Notes: generated from the sequence alone by a model not told the origin. Counted from the first letter of the stretch, positions 8,966 through 17,957 are shown. The stretch: 64,000 bases of DNA from an uncultured Acetatifactor sp. (GCA_947627115.1 CANQUQ010000008.1:28685-92684); one strand, 5' to 3'. Numbers and translations are program-made.

Positions 8966-9817
8966 ATGGAGATCGTCAAGACATCAGATTTAGTATATGA
9001 ATATATCAGGCGCGACGAGGAAGGGAACGTGGAGGGTATTACCACGGCGGTGGACAAGGTGAACCTGGACATACGGCAGGGCGAGTTCATTGCCATTCTC
9101 GGCCACAACGGTTCCGGGAAATCCACCCTGGCCAAGCATATCAACGCCATATTGAGTCCCACGGAGGGCACGGTATGGGTGGACGGAATGGATACCTCCC
9201 AGGAGGACAAGGTGTGGGATATCCGCCAGACTGCGGGCATGGTGTTCCAGAATCCGGACAATCAGATCATCGGTCAGGTGGTGGAGGAAGACGTGGGATT
9301 TGGCCCCGAAAACATGGGCATTCCCACAAAGGAGATATGGGAGCGGGTGGAGGAGAGCCTGCGTGCGGTGGGCATGTATGAATTTCGGAAATATTCCCCC
9401 AACAAGCTTTCGGGCGGTCAGAAGCAGAGAGTATCTATCGCGGGCGTGCTGGCCATGCATCCCAAATGTATCGTGCTGGACGAGCCCACGGCCATGCTGG
9501 ATCCCAGCGGGCGCAGGGAGGTCATCCGCGCCGTGCGGGGGCTGAACCAGGTGGAGGGAGTGACCGTTATTCTGATCACCCACTATATGGAAGAAATCAT
9601 TCATGCGGACAGGGTGTTCGTCATGGATCGGGGCAGGATCGCCATGGAGGGGACGCCGAGGCAGATATTTTCCCAGGTGGAACGTCTGAAGGAGCTTCGG
9701 CTGGATGTGCCCCAGGTGACGCTGCTTGCCTATGAGCTGAAAAAGAGAGGTGTGGAGTTGCCGGACGGGATCCTCACGGAGGAAGAGCTGGCGGATGCCC
9801 TGAGCGTATATTGCTGA
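8966..9817 (+). CDS. ecfA1: ECF transporter ATPase EcfA1
   Basis: One of two ATPases that power group II energy-coupling-factor vitamin/cofactor importers. The Walker A motif GHNGSGKST, the Q-loop region [11 protein letters not shown], the signature LSGGQKQR and the Walker [13 protein letters not shown] are all intact. The QNPDNQ element is typical of EcfA1/CbiO. Using ATG 8966 gives 283 residues and places AAGAGG ten bases upstream. It is followed after 15 bp by ecfA2 and then ecfT. No substrate-binding S component is next to it, as is normal for the shared group II module. Confidence 0.95.
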   Translation: MEIVKTSDLVYEYIRRDEEGNVEGITTAVDKVNLDIRQGEFIAILGHNGSGKSTLAKHINAILSPTEGTVWVDGMDTSQEDKVWDIRQTAGMVFQNPDNQIIGQVVEEDVGFGPENMGIPTKEIWERVEESLRAVGMYEFRKYSPNKLSGGQKQRVSIAGVLAMHPKCIVLDEPTAMLDPSGRREVIRAVRGLNQVEGVTVILITHYMEEIIHADRVFVMDRGRIAMEGTPRQIFSQVERLKELRLDVPQVTLLAYELKKRGVELPDGILTEEELADALSVYC

Positions 9818-9832
9818 CAGGAGTTCGATGCG

Positions 9833-10684
9833 ATGTCGATCATAGTAGATCATGTAAATTACATATACGGAGAAGACACTCCGCTGGCAGTGGCGGCGCT
9901 GAAGGATGTGTGCCTGCAGTTCCCGGATGGACAGTTCGTGGGCATCATCGGTCACACCGGTTCCGGCAAGTCGACCCTGGTACAGCATCTGAACGGTCTG
10001 CTGAAGGCCACCTCCGGCCATATTTACTTCAACGGGGAAGACATCTACGACAGGGACTATGACAGAAAAAAGCTGCGAAGCAAGGTGGGGCTCGTATTTC
10101 AGTACCCGGAGCATCAGCTTTTTGAGGTGGATGTTTTTTCCGATGTCTGCTTCGGACCGAAAAATCTGGGTCTGGACAGGCGGGAAGCGGAGCTTCGCGC
10201 CTACGAAGCCCTGCGCAAGGTGGGGCTTGAGGAGGAGCTGTTCTATCAGTCCCCCTTTGACCTGTCCGGAGGACAGAAGCGCCGTGTGGCTATCGCCGGG
10301 GTGCTGGCCATGAAGCCGGATGTGCTGATCCTGGATGAGCCGACGGCAGGTCTGGACCCCAAAGGCCGGGACGAGATCCTGAGTCAGATCAAACGGCTGC
10401 AGACCGAAACGGGCATGACCATCCTGCTGGTGTCTCACAGCATGGAGGACGTGGCGGAATATGTGGACAGGATCATCGTGATGAACAAGGGAAGCGTCAT
10501 GTACGACGACGGGCCAAGAGAGGTGTTCCGGCACTATAAGGAGCTGGAGGAGGTCGGTCTTGCGGCCCCTCAGGTGACTTACATCCTGCACCGGCTGAAG
10601 GAGAAGGGAATGGATGTGGACGTGAGCGCCACTACGGTGGGGGAGGCTGCCGAGACCGTGCTGCGGGCGCTGGGACGGCGGTAG
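9833..10684 (+). CDS. ecfA2: ECF transporter ATPase EcfA2
   Basis: The second ATPase of the ECF energizing module, 283 residues. Walker A GHTGSGKST, Q-loop VFQYPEHQLFE, signature LSGGQKRR and Walker B LILDEPTAGLD are complete. The YPEHQLFE element is the usual EcfA2 hallmark. It would form a heterodimer with EcfA1 and bind the coupling helices of EcfT. Confidence 0.95.
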   Translation: MSIIVDHVNYIYGEDTPLAVAALKDVCLQFPDGQFVGIIGHTGSGKSTLVQHLNGLLKATSGHIYFNGEDIYDRDYDRKKLRSKVGLVFQYPEHQLFEVDVFSDVCFGPKNLGLDRREAELRAYEALRKVGLEEELFYQSPFDLSGGQKRRVAIAGVLAMKPDVLILDEPTAGLDPKGRDEILSQIKRLQTETGMTILLVSHSMEDVAEYVDRIIVMNKGSVMYDDGPREVFRHYKELEEVGLAAPQVTYILHRLKEKGMDVDVSATTVGEAAETVLRALGRR

Positions 10685-10747
10685 GAACATGGGCACACCG
10701 GTGCGGTGCAGGAAAAATGCGGGCCGTACGTGCCGGCGGGAGACGAT

Positions 10748-11560
10748 ATGCTTAGAGATATTACCTTAGGACAATATTATCAGACGGATTCCGTGATACA
10801 CAGGTTGGATCCCAGAGTCAAGCTGGGAGGAACGCTGCTGTTCATTCTGTCCCTTTTTCTGTTCGATCACTTTACGGGCTATCTGGTGGCCGTAGTGTTT
10901 CTTGGAATCGTGATCAGGCTGTCGCATGTGCCTTTCCGATTCATGGTAAAGGGCATGAAAGCAATACTTTTTCTGCTGATCCTTACCGTGACCTTCAATC
11001 TGTTCCTCACGCCGGGGACGGAGCTGGTATCCTTCTGGAGGCTGAGGATCACATGGGAGGGATTGGCGATGGCGGTCACTATGGCGGCAAGGCTGACCAT
11101 ACTCATTATCGGCTCCTCCGTTATGACGCTGACTACCACTCCGAACAACCTGACGGACGGCATGGAAAAAATGATGAAGCCTCTGAAGCTGCTGCATGTT
11201 CCGGTACATGAGGTGGCCATGATGATGTCTATTGCGCTGCGGTTCATCCCCATCCTGCTGGAGGAAACGGACAAGATCATGAAGGCGCAACTCGCCAGGG
11301 GGGCGGATTTTGAGAGCGGAAATATTTTTAAGAGGGCAAAGGCCATGGTGCCGCTTCTGGTGCCGTTGTTCGTCTCTGCCTTCCACAGAGCCAACGATCT
11401 GGCTATGGCGATGGAGTCCAGATGCTATCGCGGAGGAGAGGGCAGGACAAAGATGAAGCCCCTGATCTACCAGAGGCGGGACAGGCTGGCATATCTGTGC
11501 ATTTTCTGCTATCTGGCGGTCAGCATTATTTTGGGAAGGCTGGTGTGGCTGTGGATATGA
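10748..11560 (+). CDS. ecfT: ECF transporter transmembrane subunit EcfT
   Basis: EcfT is the membrane scaffold linking the ATPases to exchangeable S components. With ATG 10748 (GGGAG upstream at 10738-10742) the protein has 270 residues, the usual size; a GTG at 10706 in frame is less likely. It begins MLRDITLGQYYQTDSVIHRLDPR, typical of EcfT, with several hydrophobic segments and the cytoplasmic Ala-Arg-Gly coupling motif (AQLARGADF) plus a second SRCYRGG element. The stop overlaps the truA start (ATGA). Confidence 0.94.
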   Translation: MLRDITLGQYYQTDSVIHRLDPRVKLGGTLLFILSLFLFDHFTGYLVAVVFLGIVIRLSHVPFRFMVKGMKAILFLLILTVTFNLFLTPGTELVSFWRLRITWEGLAMAVTMAARLTILIIGSSVMTLTTTPNNLTDGMEKMMKPLKLLHVPVHEVAMMMSIALRFIPILLEETDKIMKAQLARGADFESGNIFKRAKAMVPLLVPLFVSAFHRANDLAMAMESRCYRGGEGRTKMKPLIYQRRDRLAYLCIFCYLAVSIILGRLVWLWI

Positions 11561-12327
11561 GCGAGGAGCTGAGCAGAAAGCGGATACGGCTGACCGTCGC
11601 CTACGACGGCACCGATTATCACGGGTGGCAGGTGCAGGACAACGGAAATACCATTGAGCATGAACTGAACCGGGCGCTTTCCGAGCTTTTGGGCGAACCG
11701 ATACAGGTGATCGGCGCCAGCCGCACGGACGCGGGCGTGCACGCCCTGGGGAATATCGCCGTGTTCGACACGAAAAGCCGCATGCCCGCGGAAAGGTTCG
11801 CATACGCCCTGAACCGGCGGCTGCCGGAGGACATTCGCATTCAGCGTTCCGAAGAGGTGGCGGCGGACTGGCATCCCAGACATTGTGAGAGCCGCAAGAC
11901 ATATGAGTACAGAATATACCGCGGGGAATTTCCCATGCCGGTGAGGAGGCGGTATTCCTATTTTACCTATCGGCCTCTGAATGTGGAGCAGATGCGCAGA
12001 GCGGCGGCGTACCTGGTGGGGGAGCACGATTTTAAGAGCTTCTGTCAGGCCGGCGCCTCGGTGCAGAGCACGGTGCGGACGGTCTATTCCCTGGAGATCG
12101 AGGAGCAGGGACCGGAGCTGGTGATCCGTGTCTGCGGCAGCGGTTTTCTCTACAATATGGTGCGGATCATTGCGGGGACCTTGATGGAGGTGGGGCAGGG
12201 AAAACGGACCCCTGAGTCCGTGGAAGAGACGCTTCGCGCAAGAGACCGGGCAGCAGCGGGCCCTACCGCTCCGGCGCACGGACTGACGCTGGTGAAGTAT
12301 GAGTTTTTACAGAAAAATAAAGGTTGA
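11557..12327 (+). CDS. truA: tRNA pseudouridine(38-40) synthase TruA
   Basis: Forms pseudouridine at positions 38-40 of the tRNA anticodon arm. It has 256 residues when started at ATG 11557, which overlaps the ecfT stop as ATGA. Catalytic aspartate lies in the conserved ASRTDAGVHALGN; YDGTDYHGWQ at the N-terminus and GSGFLYNMVRIIAGTL near the C-terminus are family motifs. The rplM promoter overlaps its 3' end. Confidence 0.96.
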   Translation: MSEELSRKRIRLTVAYDGTDYHGWQVQDNGNTIEHELNRALSELLGEPIQVIGASRTDAGVHALGNIAVFDTKSRMPAERFAYALNRRLPEDIRIQRSEEVAADWHPRHCESRKTYEYRIYRGEFPMPVRRRYSYFTYRPLNVEQMRRAAAYLVGEHDFKSFCQAGASVQSTVRTVYSLEIEEQGPELVIRVCGSGFLYNMVRIIAGTLMEVGQGKRTPESVEETLRARDRAAAGPTAPAHGLTLVKYEFLQKNKG

Positions 12328-12352
12328 CATAAAGCTTTGAGTATAGTAAAAT
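12324..12352 (+). promoter_or_regulatory. Promoter of rplM-rpsI
   Basis: A consensus TTGACA (12324-12329) and TAAAAT (12347-12352) separated by 17 bp. The -35 overlaps the truA stop codon. It separates rplM-rpsI expression from the ECF-truA operon. Confidence 0.85.
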
Positions 12353-12518
12353 GTATGACTGTGACAGTGGATCTGAACGCTGAGCCAAAGCCCCGGCGAA
12401 GCGTTGGAGATAGAGAAGTCAAGCCGTTCTGTGGAAATGTGTGACGTGGCCGGACATCTGCGGAGCACATGATAAGCAGGACAATAACGAAATGACAAAG
12501 CAACACGGAGGGAACATA
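12353..12518 (+). promoter_or_regulatory. rplM 5' leader, possible L13-type autoregulatory leader
   Basis: About 155 untranslated bases precede rplM. AACGCT and AGCGTT can pair around 12378-12406, and further GC-rich complementary pieces follow. Firmicute rplM genes often carry an L13 leader RNA; whether this one matches cannot be settled by eye. Confidence 0.35.
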
Positions 12519-12947
12519 ATGAAAACATTTATGGCTAGTCCAGCTACAATCGATAGAAAATGGTATGTAGTAGACGCTACAGACATGCATCTCGGACGCC
12601 TTGCTTCCGAGGTGGCGAAGATTCTGAGAGGAAAGAACAAGCCTATCTTTACCCCTCACATCGACACGGGAGATTACGTGATCGTTGTGAATGCGGAGAA
12701 GGTGAAGGTTACCGGCAAAAAGCTGGATCAGAAGATCTATTATCATCATTCCGACTATGTTGGAGGAATGAAGGAGACCACCTTGAGAGTAAAGTTAGCC
12801 AAGAAGCCGGAGGAAGTGATCGAGCTTGCAGTGAAGGGCATGCTTCCCAAGGGACCTTTAGGAAGACAGATGTACAAGAAACTTTTCGTTTACGCAGGAC
12901 CTGACCACAAGCATGCGGCTCAGAAGCCTGAGGCACTGACATTCTAA
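12519..12947 (+). CDS. rplM: 50S ribosomal protein L13
   Basis: An early-assembly large-subunit protein of 142 residues (standard length) when started at ATG 12519 behind ACGGAGGGA (12506-12514). Diagnostic sequence: [38 protein letters not shown] and [21 protein letters not shown] longer reading from 12441 is not supported by an RBS. Forms the usual pair with rpsI. Confidence 0.98.
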   Translation: MKTFMASPATIDRKWYVVDATDMHLGRLASEVAKILRGKNKPIFTPHIDTGDYVIVVNAEKVKVTGKKLDQKIYYHHSDYVGGMKETTLRVKLAKKPEEVIELAVKGMLPKGPLGRQMYKKLFVYAGPDHKHAAQKPEALTF

Positions 12948-12964
12948 AGTAGGAGGAAAAGATC

Positions 12965-13360
12965 ATGGCTAAGACTGAGAAATACTACGGCACAGGCAGA
13001 AGAAAGAAATCCATCGCCAGGGTATATCTGGTGCCCGGAAAAGGCAATGTTACCATCAATAAGAGAACCATGGATGATTATTTTGGTCTGGAGACCTTGA
13101 AGGTGATCGTTCGCCAGCCCCTGGTGGCTACCGAGAATACCGAGAAGTTCGACGTGATCGTGAATGTTCGCGGCGGCGGCTACACCGGTCAGGCGGGTGC
13201 GATCAGACACGGCATCGCCAGAGCGCTGCTTCAGGTGGACAACGATTACAGGCCCGTTCTGAAAAGGGCAGGTTATCTGACAAGAGACCCCCGTATGAAG
13301 GAGAGAAAGAAGTACGGTCTCAAGGCAGCCCGCCGCGCACCGCAGTTTTCAAAGAGATAA
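12965..13360 (+). CDS. rpsI: 30S ribosomal protein S9
   Basis: S9 contacts P-site tRNA with its C-terminal tail. It has 131 residues, with [19 protein letters not shown] at the start and the C-terminal [18 protein letters not shown] ending in the conserved Lys-Arg. It follows rplM by 17 bp with TAGGAGGAAAAG as RBS, and a terminator closes the operon. Confidence 0.98.
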   Translation: MAKTEKYYGTGRRKKSIARVYLVPGKGNVTINKRTMDDYFGLETLKVIVRQPLVATENTEKFDVIVNVRGGGYTGQAGAIRHGIARALLQVDNDYRPVLKRAGYLTRDPRMKERKKYGLKAARRAPQFSKR

Positions 13361-13391
13361 GCAGCCGTCTGCTGACGGAACGTATGTACAA

Positions 13392-13424
13392 AGCCTCTGG
13401 ATGCTTGCATCCAAGAGGCTTTTG
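13392..13424 (+). terminator. Terminator after rpsI
   Basis: GCCTCTGGATG pairs with CATCCAAGAGGC around a CTTG loop with a small bulge, followed by TTTTG. Confidence 0.8.
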
Positions 13425-13456
13425 TTATGTGGTCTGCCCGCAGGAGCGAGGGGCAA

Positions 13457-13486
13457 TTGACAAAAAAATCGAAATAGGGTTATGAT
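13457..13486 (+). promoter_or_regulatory. Promoter of the TPR/DUF4037 gene
   Basis: TTGACA (13457-13462) and TATGAT (13481-13486) with an 18-bp spacer, 33 bp before the ATG. Confidence 0.7.
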
Positions 13487-13519
13487 AAAGCTATCTTAAA
13501 TAAGACGGGACGGATAGCA

Positions 13520-15961
13520 ATGAATATTCAGGAGATTTTATCAAGGGTAGATGGTCTGTTCGAGGAAAACAAGGGCAAGGAGGCCGAGAGACTGATGCTG
13601 GAGGCCATGGAACAGGCAGTGAGGGAGGAGGACGACAACAGTCTGCTGCATCTGCTGAACGAGCTTTTGGGATATTATCGTGAGACCGGTCAGTACGCCG
13701 ACGCCTTCCGGATCGCCGATCAGGCGCTGGCGCAGGCGGAGCGCATGGGACTTCAGGGCACGGCGCCCTACGCCACCACGCTGCTGAACGTGGCCAACGC
13801 CTACAGGGCGGGCGGCAGGCTGGCGGAATCCCAGGAGTACTATGCTGAGGTGCAGGAGCTCTACGGAAGGATCTATCCTCCCGACAGTATGTTCACGGCC
13901 GGACTGAACAACAACCTAAGCCTGCTCTACCAGGAGATGGGGGAGTACGGAAGGGCGAAGGAATGTCAGCTAAAAGCGCTGGAGATCGCAAAGGAACAGA
14001 ACGCCGCCTATGAGCTGGGGGTGACCTGCGCCAATCTTGCCGCCACCTGTGTCCTGCTGGGCGAACAGGAGGAGGCCAGAGAGTATGCGGAAAGGGCCGT
14101 AAAGCTTTTCCGGGAGCTTGGCGCCGAGGACAGCCATTATGCGGCGGCCCTGTCCTCCCTGGGAGGATATCACTTTCAGAAAAAGGAGTATGAAGCGGCG
14201 CTGGAATATTACCGCAGGGCAATGGAGCTCGTGGAGCGGGGCGTAGGAAGGAACGAAGCCTTCAGGCGGCTTGAGGAAAACATAGCCGTCTGTGAGCGGG
14301 CCCTGGCAGCAGGCGAGGAGAAGGAGGCCGGGAAGGAGAAGGAGACCGGGGAGGAGAAGGAGACCGGGGAGGAGAAGGAGACCGGGGAGGAGAAGGAGAC
14401 CGGGGAGGAGAGCCGCGGCTTCGGCCTCGAATTGTGCGAACGGTACTACAAAGCGTACGGCAGACCCATGATTGCGGAAAAGTTCGCCGCCTATGAAAAT
14501 AAGATCGCGGTAGGACTTGTGGGAAAGGGGTCCGACTGTTTCGGCTATGATGATGAGGCTTCCAGAGACCACGATTGGGGCCCTGGATTTTGCATGTGGC
14601 TGACGGAGGAGACCTACGGGCAGATCGGTGAGGCTCTGCAGAAGGCTTATGAGGAGCTGCCGCAGGAATTTCAGGGAATCCGCCGCGCCCCAAGGGTGAA
14701 CGCAGGCAGCAGACGCGGCGTGATGATCATATCCGACTTCTATCGGGAGCTTGTGGGAGCGGGAAAATATGAGGAGATCGACTGGAAGCAGGCGGCGGAC
14801 CATTCTCTGGCGGCAGCGGTGAACGGCAGGGTATTCCGGGACGACGAGGGAATCTTTTCCGAATTCCGAAATAAGCTGGCGGCGGGCTATCCGGAGCAGA
14901 TCCGCCTGTTGAAGCTGGCTGAGAGCGCTGCCCGCTTCGCACAGACGGCCCAGTACAACTATCCCAGAATGATGGGCCGGGGGGATCGCCTTACGGCCCG
15001 TATGATGGTGTGGGACGGTGTGAAGGCGGCTATGAAGCTGCAGCATTATATCGAGGGAAAGTATCCGCCCCACGACAAGTGGCTGTATCGGAGCCTGGGA
15101 GAATCCGGGGAGGGAAGAGAGGTCCGGAAGCTGCTGGAGCAGGCGGCGGCCCCGGAAGAGGCGGACAGAGAAAAGGAAGGCAGCGATTCCCGGATCCGTC
15201 AGGCCATAGAACGGCTGGGTGAATATTTTGCCATGGAGATGTACCGGCAGGATATCATCAGCGATATTGACTCTTATCTGGATGCCCACAGTCAGGAACT
15301 GGTGTATAAGGCATCGCTGGCGGCCAAGAGCCGCGAGGAACTGGCGGACGAGATCGCGGCACTGGAATTTGAAGCCTTTGACAAGGTAAAGAACGAGGGC
15401 GGCAGGGCCAGCTGTCAGAACGACTGGCCTACCTTCTCCATCATGCGGAAGAGCCAGTACCTGACATGGAACAGGACCATGCTGATGCAGTATCTCTACG
15501 ATTTTTACAGAGAGTATCACAGGGGACACAACCTGATCGAGGAAAAATACGGAAGAATGATGGAGAGTACCGCGCCGGAGAAATACGAGGAGATCAAGGG
15601 CCATTTTCCGGAGCTGACCGAAGAAAAGAAGGCTATCATCGAGCAGATCTGCGGGATGCAGGTCGGCTGGATGGAGGAGTTCGCCGGAAAATACCCCGCG
15701 CTGGCCGACAACGCAAGGAGCATCCATACCTACGAGGACAATCCCTTTGACACCTCCTATGAGACGTACCTGCGGGGAGAGCTGGGCACCTATTCCGACA
15801 AGATGCTGGAGCTGTACGGCAGATATATCGTGGAATACGCCAGAGCCGGCAAAAATTTAGCGGAGGATATTATGGGGAACAGCGTGCGCATGTACGGATA
15901 TGGGAGCATAGAGGAGGCGGAGCGGAAGACGGCCGCCGCCTGGGACGCCCTTAAGCCTTAA
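13520..15961 (+). CDS. TPR - DUF4037 - DUF4125 multidomain protein
   Basis: An 813-residue cytoplasmic protein with no signal peptide. Residues ~1-255 are tetratricopeptide repeats (alternating helices, for example YATTLLNVANAYRAGGRLAE). A repetitive Glu/Lys/Gly/Thr linker follows at ~266-296. Then comes a DUF4037-like domain (~300-560) with a nucleotidyltransferase-like core GKGSDCFGYDDEASRDHDWG, where a G-S and Asp residues could bind metal/nucleotide. The C-terminal ~600-810 matches my memory of DUF4125 (ALEFEAFDKVKNEGGRASCQ, MRKSQYLTWN). DUF4037 and DUF4125 are often neighbours or fused in gut clostridia; their biochemical role is unknown to me. A single gene with its own promoter. Confidence 0.75.
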   Translation: MNIQEILSRVDGLFEENKGKEAERLMLEAMEQAVREEDDNSLLHLLNELLGYYRETGQYADAFRIADQALAQAERMGLQGTAPYATTLLNVANAYRAGGRLAESQEYYAEVQELYGRIYPPDSMFTAGLNNNLSLLYQEMGEYGRAKECQLKALEIAKEQNAAYELGVTCANLAATCVLLGEQEEAREYAERAVKLFRELGAEDSHYAAALSSLGGYHFQKKEYEAALEYYRRAMELVERGVGRNEAFRRLEENIAVCERALAAGEEKEAGKEKETGEEKETGEEKETGEEKETGEESRGFGLELCERYYKAYGRPMIAEKFAAYENKIAVGLVGKGSDCFGYDDEASRDHDWGPGFCMWLTEETYGQIGEALQKAYEELPQEFQGIRRAPRVNAGSRRGVMIISDFYRELVGAGKYEEIDWKQAADHSLAAAVNGRVFRDDEGIFSEFRNKLAAGYPEQIRLLKLAESAARFAQTAQYNYPRMMGRGDRLTARMMVWDGVKAAMKLQHYIEGKYPPHDKWLYRSLGESGEGREVRKLLEQAAAPEEADREKEGSDSRIRQAIERLGEYFAMEMYRQDIISDIDSYLDAHSQELVYKASLAAKSREELADEIAALEFEAFDKVKNEGGRASCQNDWPTFSIMRKSQYLTWNRTMLMQYLYDFYREYHRGHNLIEEKYGRMMESTAPEKYEEIKGHFPELTEEKKAIIEQICGMQVGWMEEFAGKYPALADNARSIHTYEDNPFDTSYETYLRGELGTYSDKMLELYGRYIVEYARAGKNLAEDIMGNSVRMYGYGSIEEAERKTAAAWDALKP
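14315..14404 (+). repeat. In-frame 18-bp tandem repeat (five units)
   Basis: Five consecutive 18-bp units, consensus GAGGAGAAGGAGACCGGG; the first two units carry substitutions and the last three are identical. They encode the hexapeptide EEKETG and form the linker between TPR and DUF4037 domains. The last three units' identity suggests recent copy-number change. Confidence 0.95.
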
Positions 15962-16032
15962 GAGCGCCGGATATTAGAAGAAATATATAAAAATATATAT
16001 AATGAAAATAATGCAAAAGGAGAACAGTAAAA

Positions 16033-16113
16033 ATGCTGTGTCATATGATCATTGATCTAAGCATCTTTCTCTGTACAGGATCCGATGCCCGGACGAGGCT
16101 TGTACAGAGGTAA
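16033..16113 (+). CDS. 26-residue leader peptide upstream of the MFS gene
   Basis: A short ORF begins at ATG 16033 with AAAAGGAGAA (16015-16024) well placed, and reads MLCHMIIDLSIFLCTG then ten more residues before TAA at 16111. It ends immediately after a 9-bp inverted repeat whose 5' arm lies within it, and it precedes a second hairpin covering the RBS of the MFS exporter. Small leader peptides of this kind precede antibiotic efflux and ribosome-protection genes in Firmicutes. The function here is inferred from layout only. Confidence 0.6.
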   Translation: MLCHMIIDLSIFLCTGSDARTRLVQR

Positions 16114-16190
16114 CAAATAATTTCGTCCGCATTGGATTTTGTACTTATAGGTTGAAGGAACTCTCTATTGCACAAACTATCTATAAGGAG
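16069..16190 (+). promoter_or_regulatory. Attenuator hairpins controlling the MFS gene
   Basis: CTCTGTACA (16069-16077) pairs perfectly with TGTACAGAG (16101-16109), just before the leader stop codon. Downstream CTTATAG (16144-16150) pairs with CTATAAG (16181-16187), which touches the GGAG of the MFS ribosome binding site (16187-16190). Together with the leader ORF this looks like drug-inducible translational attenuation. A weak promoter with TATAAT at 15998-16003 lies just upstream of the leader. Confidence 0.55.
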
Positions 16191-16198
16191 AAAATTCA

Positions 16199-17497
16199 AT
16201 GAATCATAACGGAAAAATAAGCTTTAAGAGATATATTGTTTTTTGGCTCAGTCAGTCCCTGTCGCAACTGGGAAGCGCCATGACAGGCTTTGCCCTGATC
16301 CTTTGGGCGTACACTCAAAGCGGATCGGCCCTGCAGGTCTCGCTGATGTCGTTCAGCAGCTATGTGCCGTATATTCTTGCCAGTCTGGTCGCCGGTGCAT
16401 TTGTGGACAGGAACGACAAAAAGAGGATCATGCTGGCCTCGGATTCCGTGGCGGCTGTGGGCTCTGTGGCGGTGCTGTTATTCAGCCTTTCCGGCTGCCT
16501 GCAGATATGGCATATCTATCTGGTGAATATGCTGACCGGGTTCATGAATGCCTTTCAACAGCCGGCATCCGCCGTTGCTCTGGGCAGGATCGTTCCCAGG
16601 GATAAGCTGGCCAACGTCAGCGGCATGAATTCCTTTTCCATGAATCTGACTACCGTGCTGACTCCGGTGCTGGCGGCTGCGCTGTACGCGTTTGGAGGAT
16701 TGGGGCTGATCCTGACTGTGGATCTGTGCAGCTTTGCCCTGGCATTTTTTGTCCTTCTGACACTGATCTACATTCCGGAGACGGAGAGCACAGAGGGAGG
16801 AAAGACCGAAGATTCCGCTTTTTCGGGCTGCAGGGAGGGCTTTTCCTTTCTGCTGGCCAACCGGGGCATTCTGGTCATTGCGGTCACGATGGCCCTGCTC
16901 AACTTTTTCTCCCGGCTGACCTACGAAAACATCCTGTCGCCGATGATACTTTCCAGAAGCGGCAATGACAGCCTTGTGCTGGGCGTGGTGAATGCCATGA
17001 TGGGCGTGGGAGGAATTCTCGGCGGGCTTTTGGTGTCGGCCGGTAAATTGTCTAAGGATAATGTCAGGATGATCTACGTGTCCGCCATACTCTCGTTCCT
17101 GCTGGGAGATCTGCTGATGGGAGCGGGACGGAATGTTCTCGTATGGTCGCTGGCAGGTCTGGCCGCCAGTCTGCCGATTCCGTTCATCAATGCCGGTCAG
17201 AACGTGATCTTGTATGAAAGGATACCGGATGAAATGCAGGGCAGGGTCTTTGCCGTGCGAAATGCCATACAATTCAGCACGATTCCCGTAGGAATCCTGC
17301 TGGGAGGTATTCTGGCCGACTATGTGTTCGAGCCCTTCATGGCATGGGAAAACCCTGTCACGGATGTGCTGCATCATCTGGTGGGAGAAGGCGCGGGCAG
17401 CGGCATGGCGGTCATGTTCCTCTGCACCGGTATCCTCGGCAGCCTGTTCAGTCTCTGCGCCTATCGTAGCAAGGAAATTCAGGAGCTGCGCCGCTGA
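16199..17497 (+). CDS. MFS efflux transporter (MefA-like)
   Basis: A 432-residue membrane protein with about 12 hydrophobic segments, beginning KRYIVFWLSQSLSQLGSAMTG. The N-terminal half carries the MFS loop element AGAFVDRNDKKRIMLASD after TM2 and the layout resembles macrolide-type (Mef) and related exporters. It probably uses proton motive force to expel a drug-like compound; the substrate is not readable from sequence. The RBS AAGGAGAAAA at 16185-16194 is partly masked by a predicted hairpin, and a leader peptide precedes it. Confidence 0.8.
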   Translation: MNHNGKISFKRYIVFWLSQSLSQLGSAMTGFALILWAYTQSGSALQVSLMSFSSYVPYILASLVAGAFVDRNDKKRIMLASDSVAAVGSVAVLLFSLSGCLQIWHIYLVNMLTGFMNAFQQPASAVALGRIVPRDKLANVSGMNSFSMNLTTVLTPVLAAALYAFGGLGLILTVDLCSFALAFFVLLTLIYIPETESTEGGKTEDSAFSGCREGFSFLLANRGILVIAVTMALLNFFSRLTYENILSPMILSRSGNDSLVLGVVNAMMGVGGILGGLLVSAGKLSKDNVRMIYVSAILSFLLGDLLMGAGRNVLVWSLAGLAASLPIPFINAGQNVILYERIPDEMQGRVFAVRNAIQFSTIPVGILLGGILADYVFEPFMAWENPVTDVLHHLVGEGAGSGMAVMFLCTGILGSLFSLCAYRSKEIQELRR

Positions 17498-17615
17498 AAT
17501 TTCAATGAAAATAAAAACAGCGGCTTCAAACGATCCGAGCCTGCATATAGTTGTCACATTTTGCGCATACTGGTAGTGTCATCAGGACAGCAGATATGAG
17601 AAGGAGTGTGTGCAA

Positions 17616-17891
17616 ATGGAGATGAATCAATATTCGGGCGACGGTCACGGCCTGCCCTATGCGGGACTTCCCTTTGGTCTGCAGACGGTGGCTGCAAACA
17701 GTGCTTTGAACGGATACTCCTATGAGAATCTGACGGAGGCGGAAAAGGAGCATCTTCTTATGCAATGCAAGGATGCAAAGTCTATGGGTGAAAAGCAGAG
17801 GATCGTGGCCAACGCGATGCCTGACACAGACCTGAAGGCCATTGCGGAGGAGGAAGCCGTATCCAACAGTTATAAAAGGTCGCCGAAATAA
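17616..17891 (+). CDS. Small hypothetical protein
   Basis: 91 residues from ATG 17616; AAGGAG (17601-17606) is nine bases upstream, so the GTG at 17610 is too close to be the start. The sequence is soluble and acidic, with an N-terminal Gly/Pro-rich piece (GDGHGLPYAGLPFGLQ) and a helical C-terminus (NLTEAEKEHLLMQCKDAKSM). I do not recognise the family. A possible promoter TTGTCA-17-TAGTGT lies at 17551-17579. Confidence 0.6.
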   Translation: MEMNQYSGDGHGLPYAGLPFGLQTVAANSALNGYSYENLTEAEKEHLLMQCKDAKSMGEKQRIVANAMPDTDLKAIAEEEAVSNSYKRSPK

Positions 17892-17896
17892 AAAAT

Positions 17897-17941
17897 GCCG
17901 CGGGGAGCTGTGCGGTCGCACAGAGCCCCGGCGGCGTTTTT
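17897..17941. terminator. Bidirectional terminator between converging genes
   Basis: A long GC-rich stem, GCCG.CGGGGAGCTGTGCG against CGCACAGAGCCCCGGCGGC, followed by TTTTT on the plus side and preceded by AAAAA, serving both the small gene (+) and the SDR gene (-). Confidence 0.85.
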
Positions 17942-17957
17942 GCGTGTTCCGGCCTGC

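Noticed and set aside
8990..10696. 568-codon minus-strand open frame opposite the ECF ATPase genes
   Set aside because: It is antisense to two unmistakable ABC ATPases, has no RBS and no recognisable domain; an open frame caused by codon bias.
12353..12518. Firm assignment as Rfam L13 leader
   Set aside because: Only one short complementary pair could be traced; kept as a low-confidence leader instead.
14315..14404. CRISPR-like or iteron array
   Set aside because: Units are contiguous without spacers and lie in frame within a coding region; it is a protein linker repeat. No CRISPR array was seen anywhere in the window.
13970..15727. 585-codon minus-strand frame with repeated LLPGLLL words
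   Set aside because: The repeats are simply the complement of the 18-bp tandem repeat in the TPR/DUF4037 gene.
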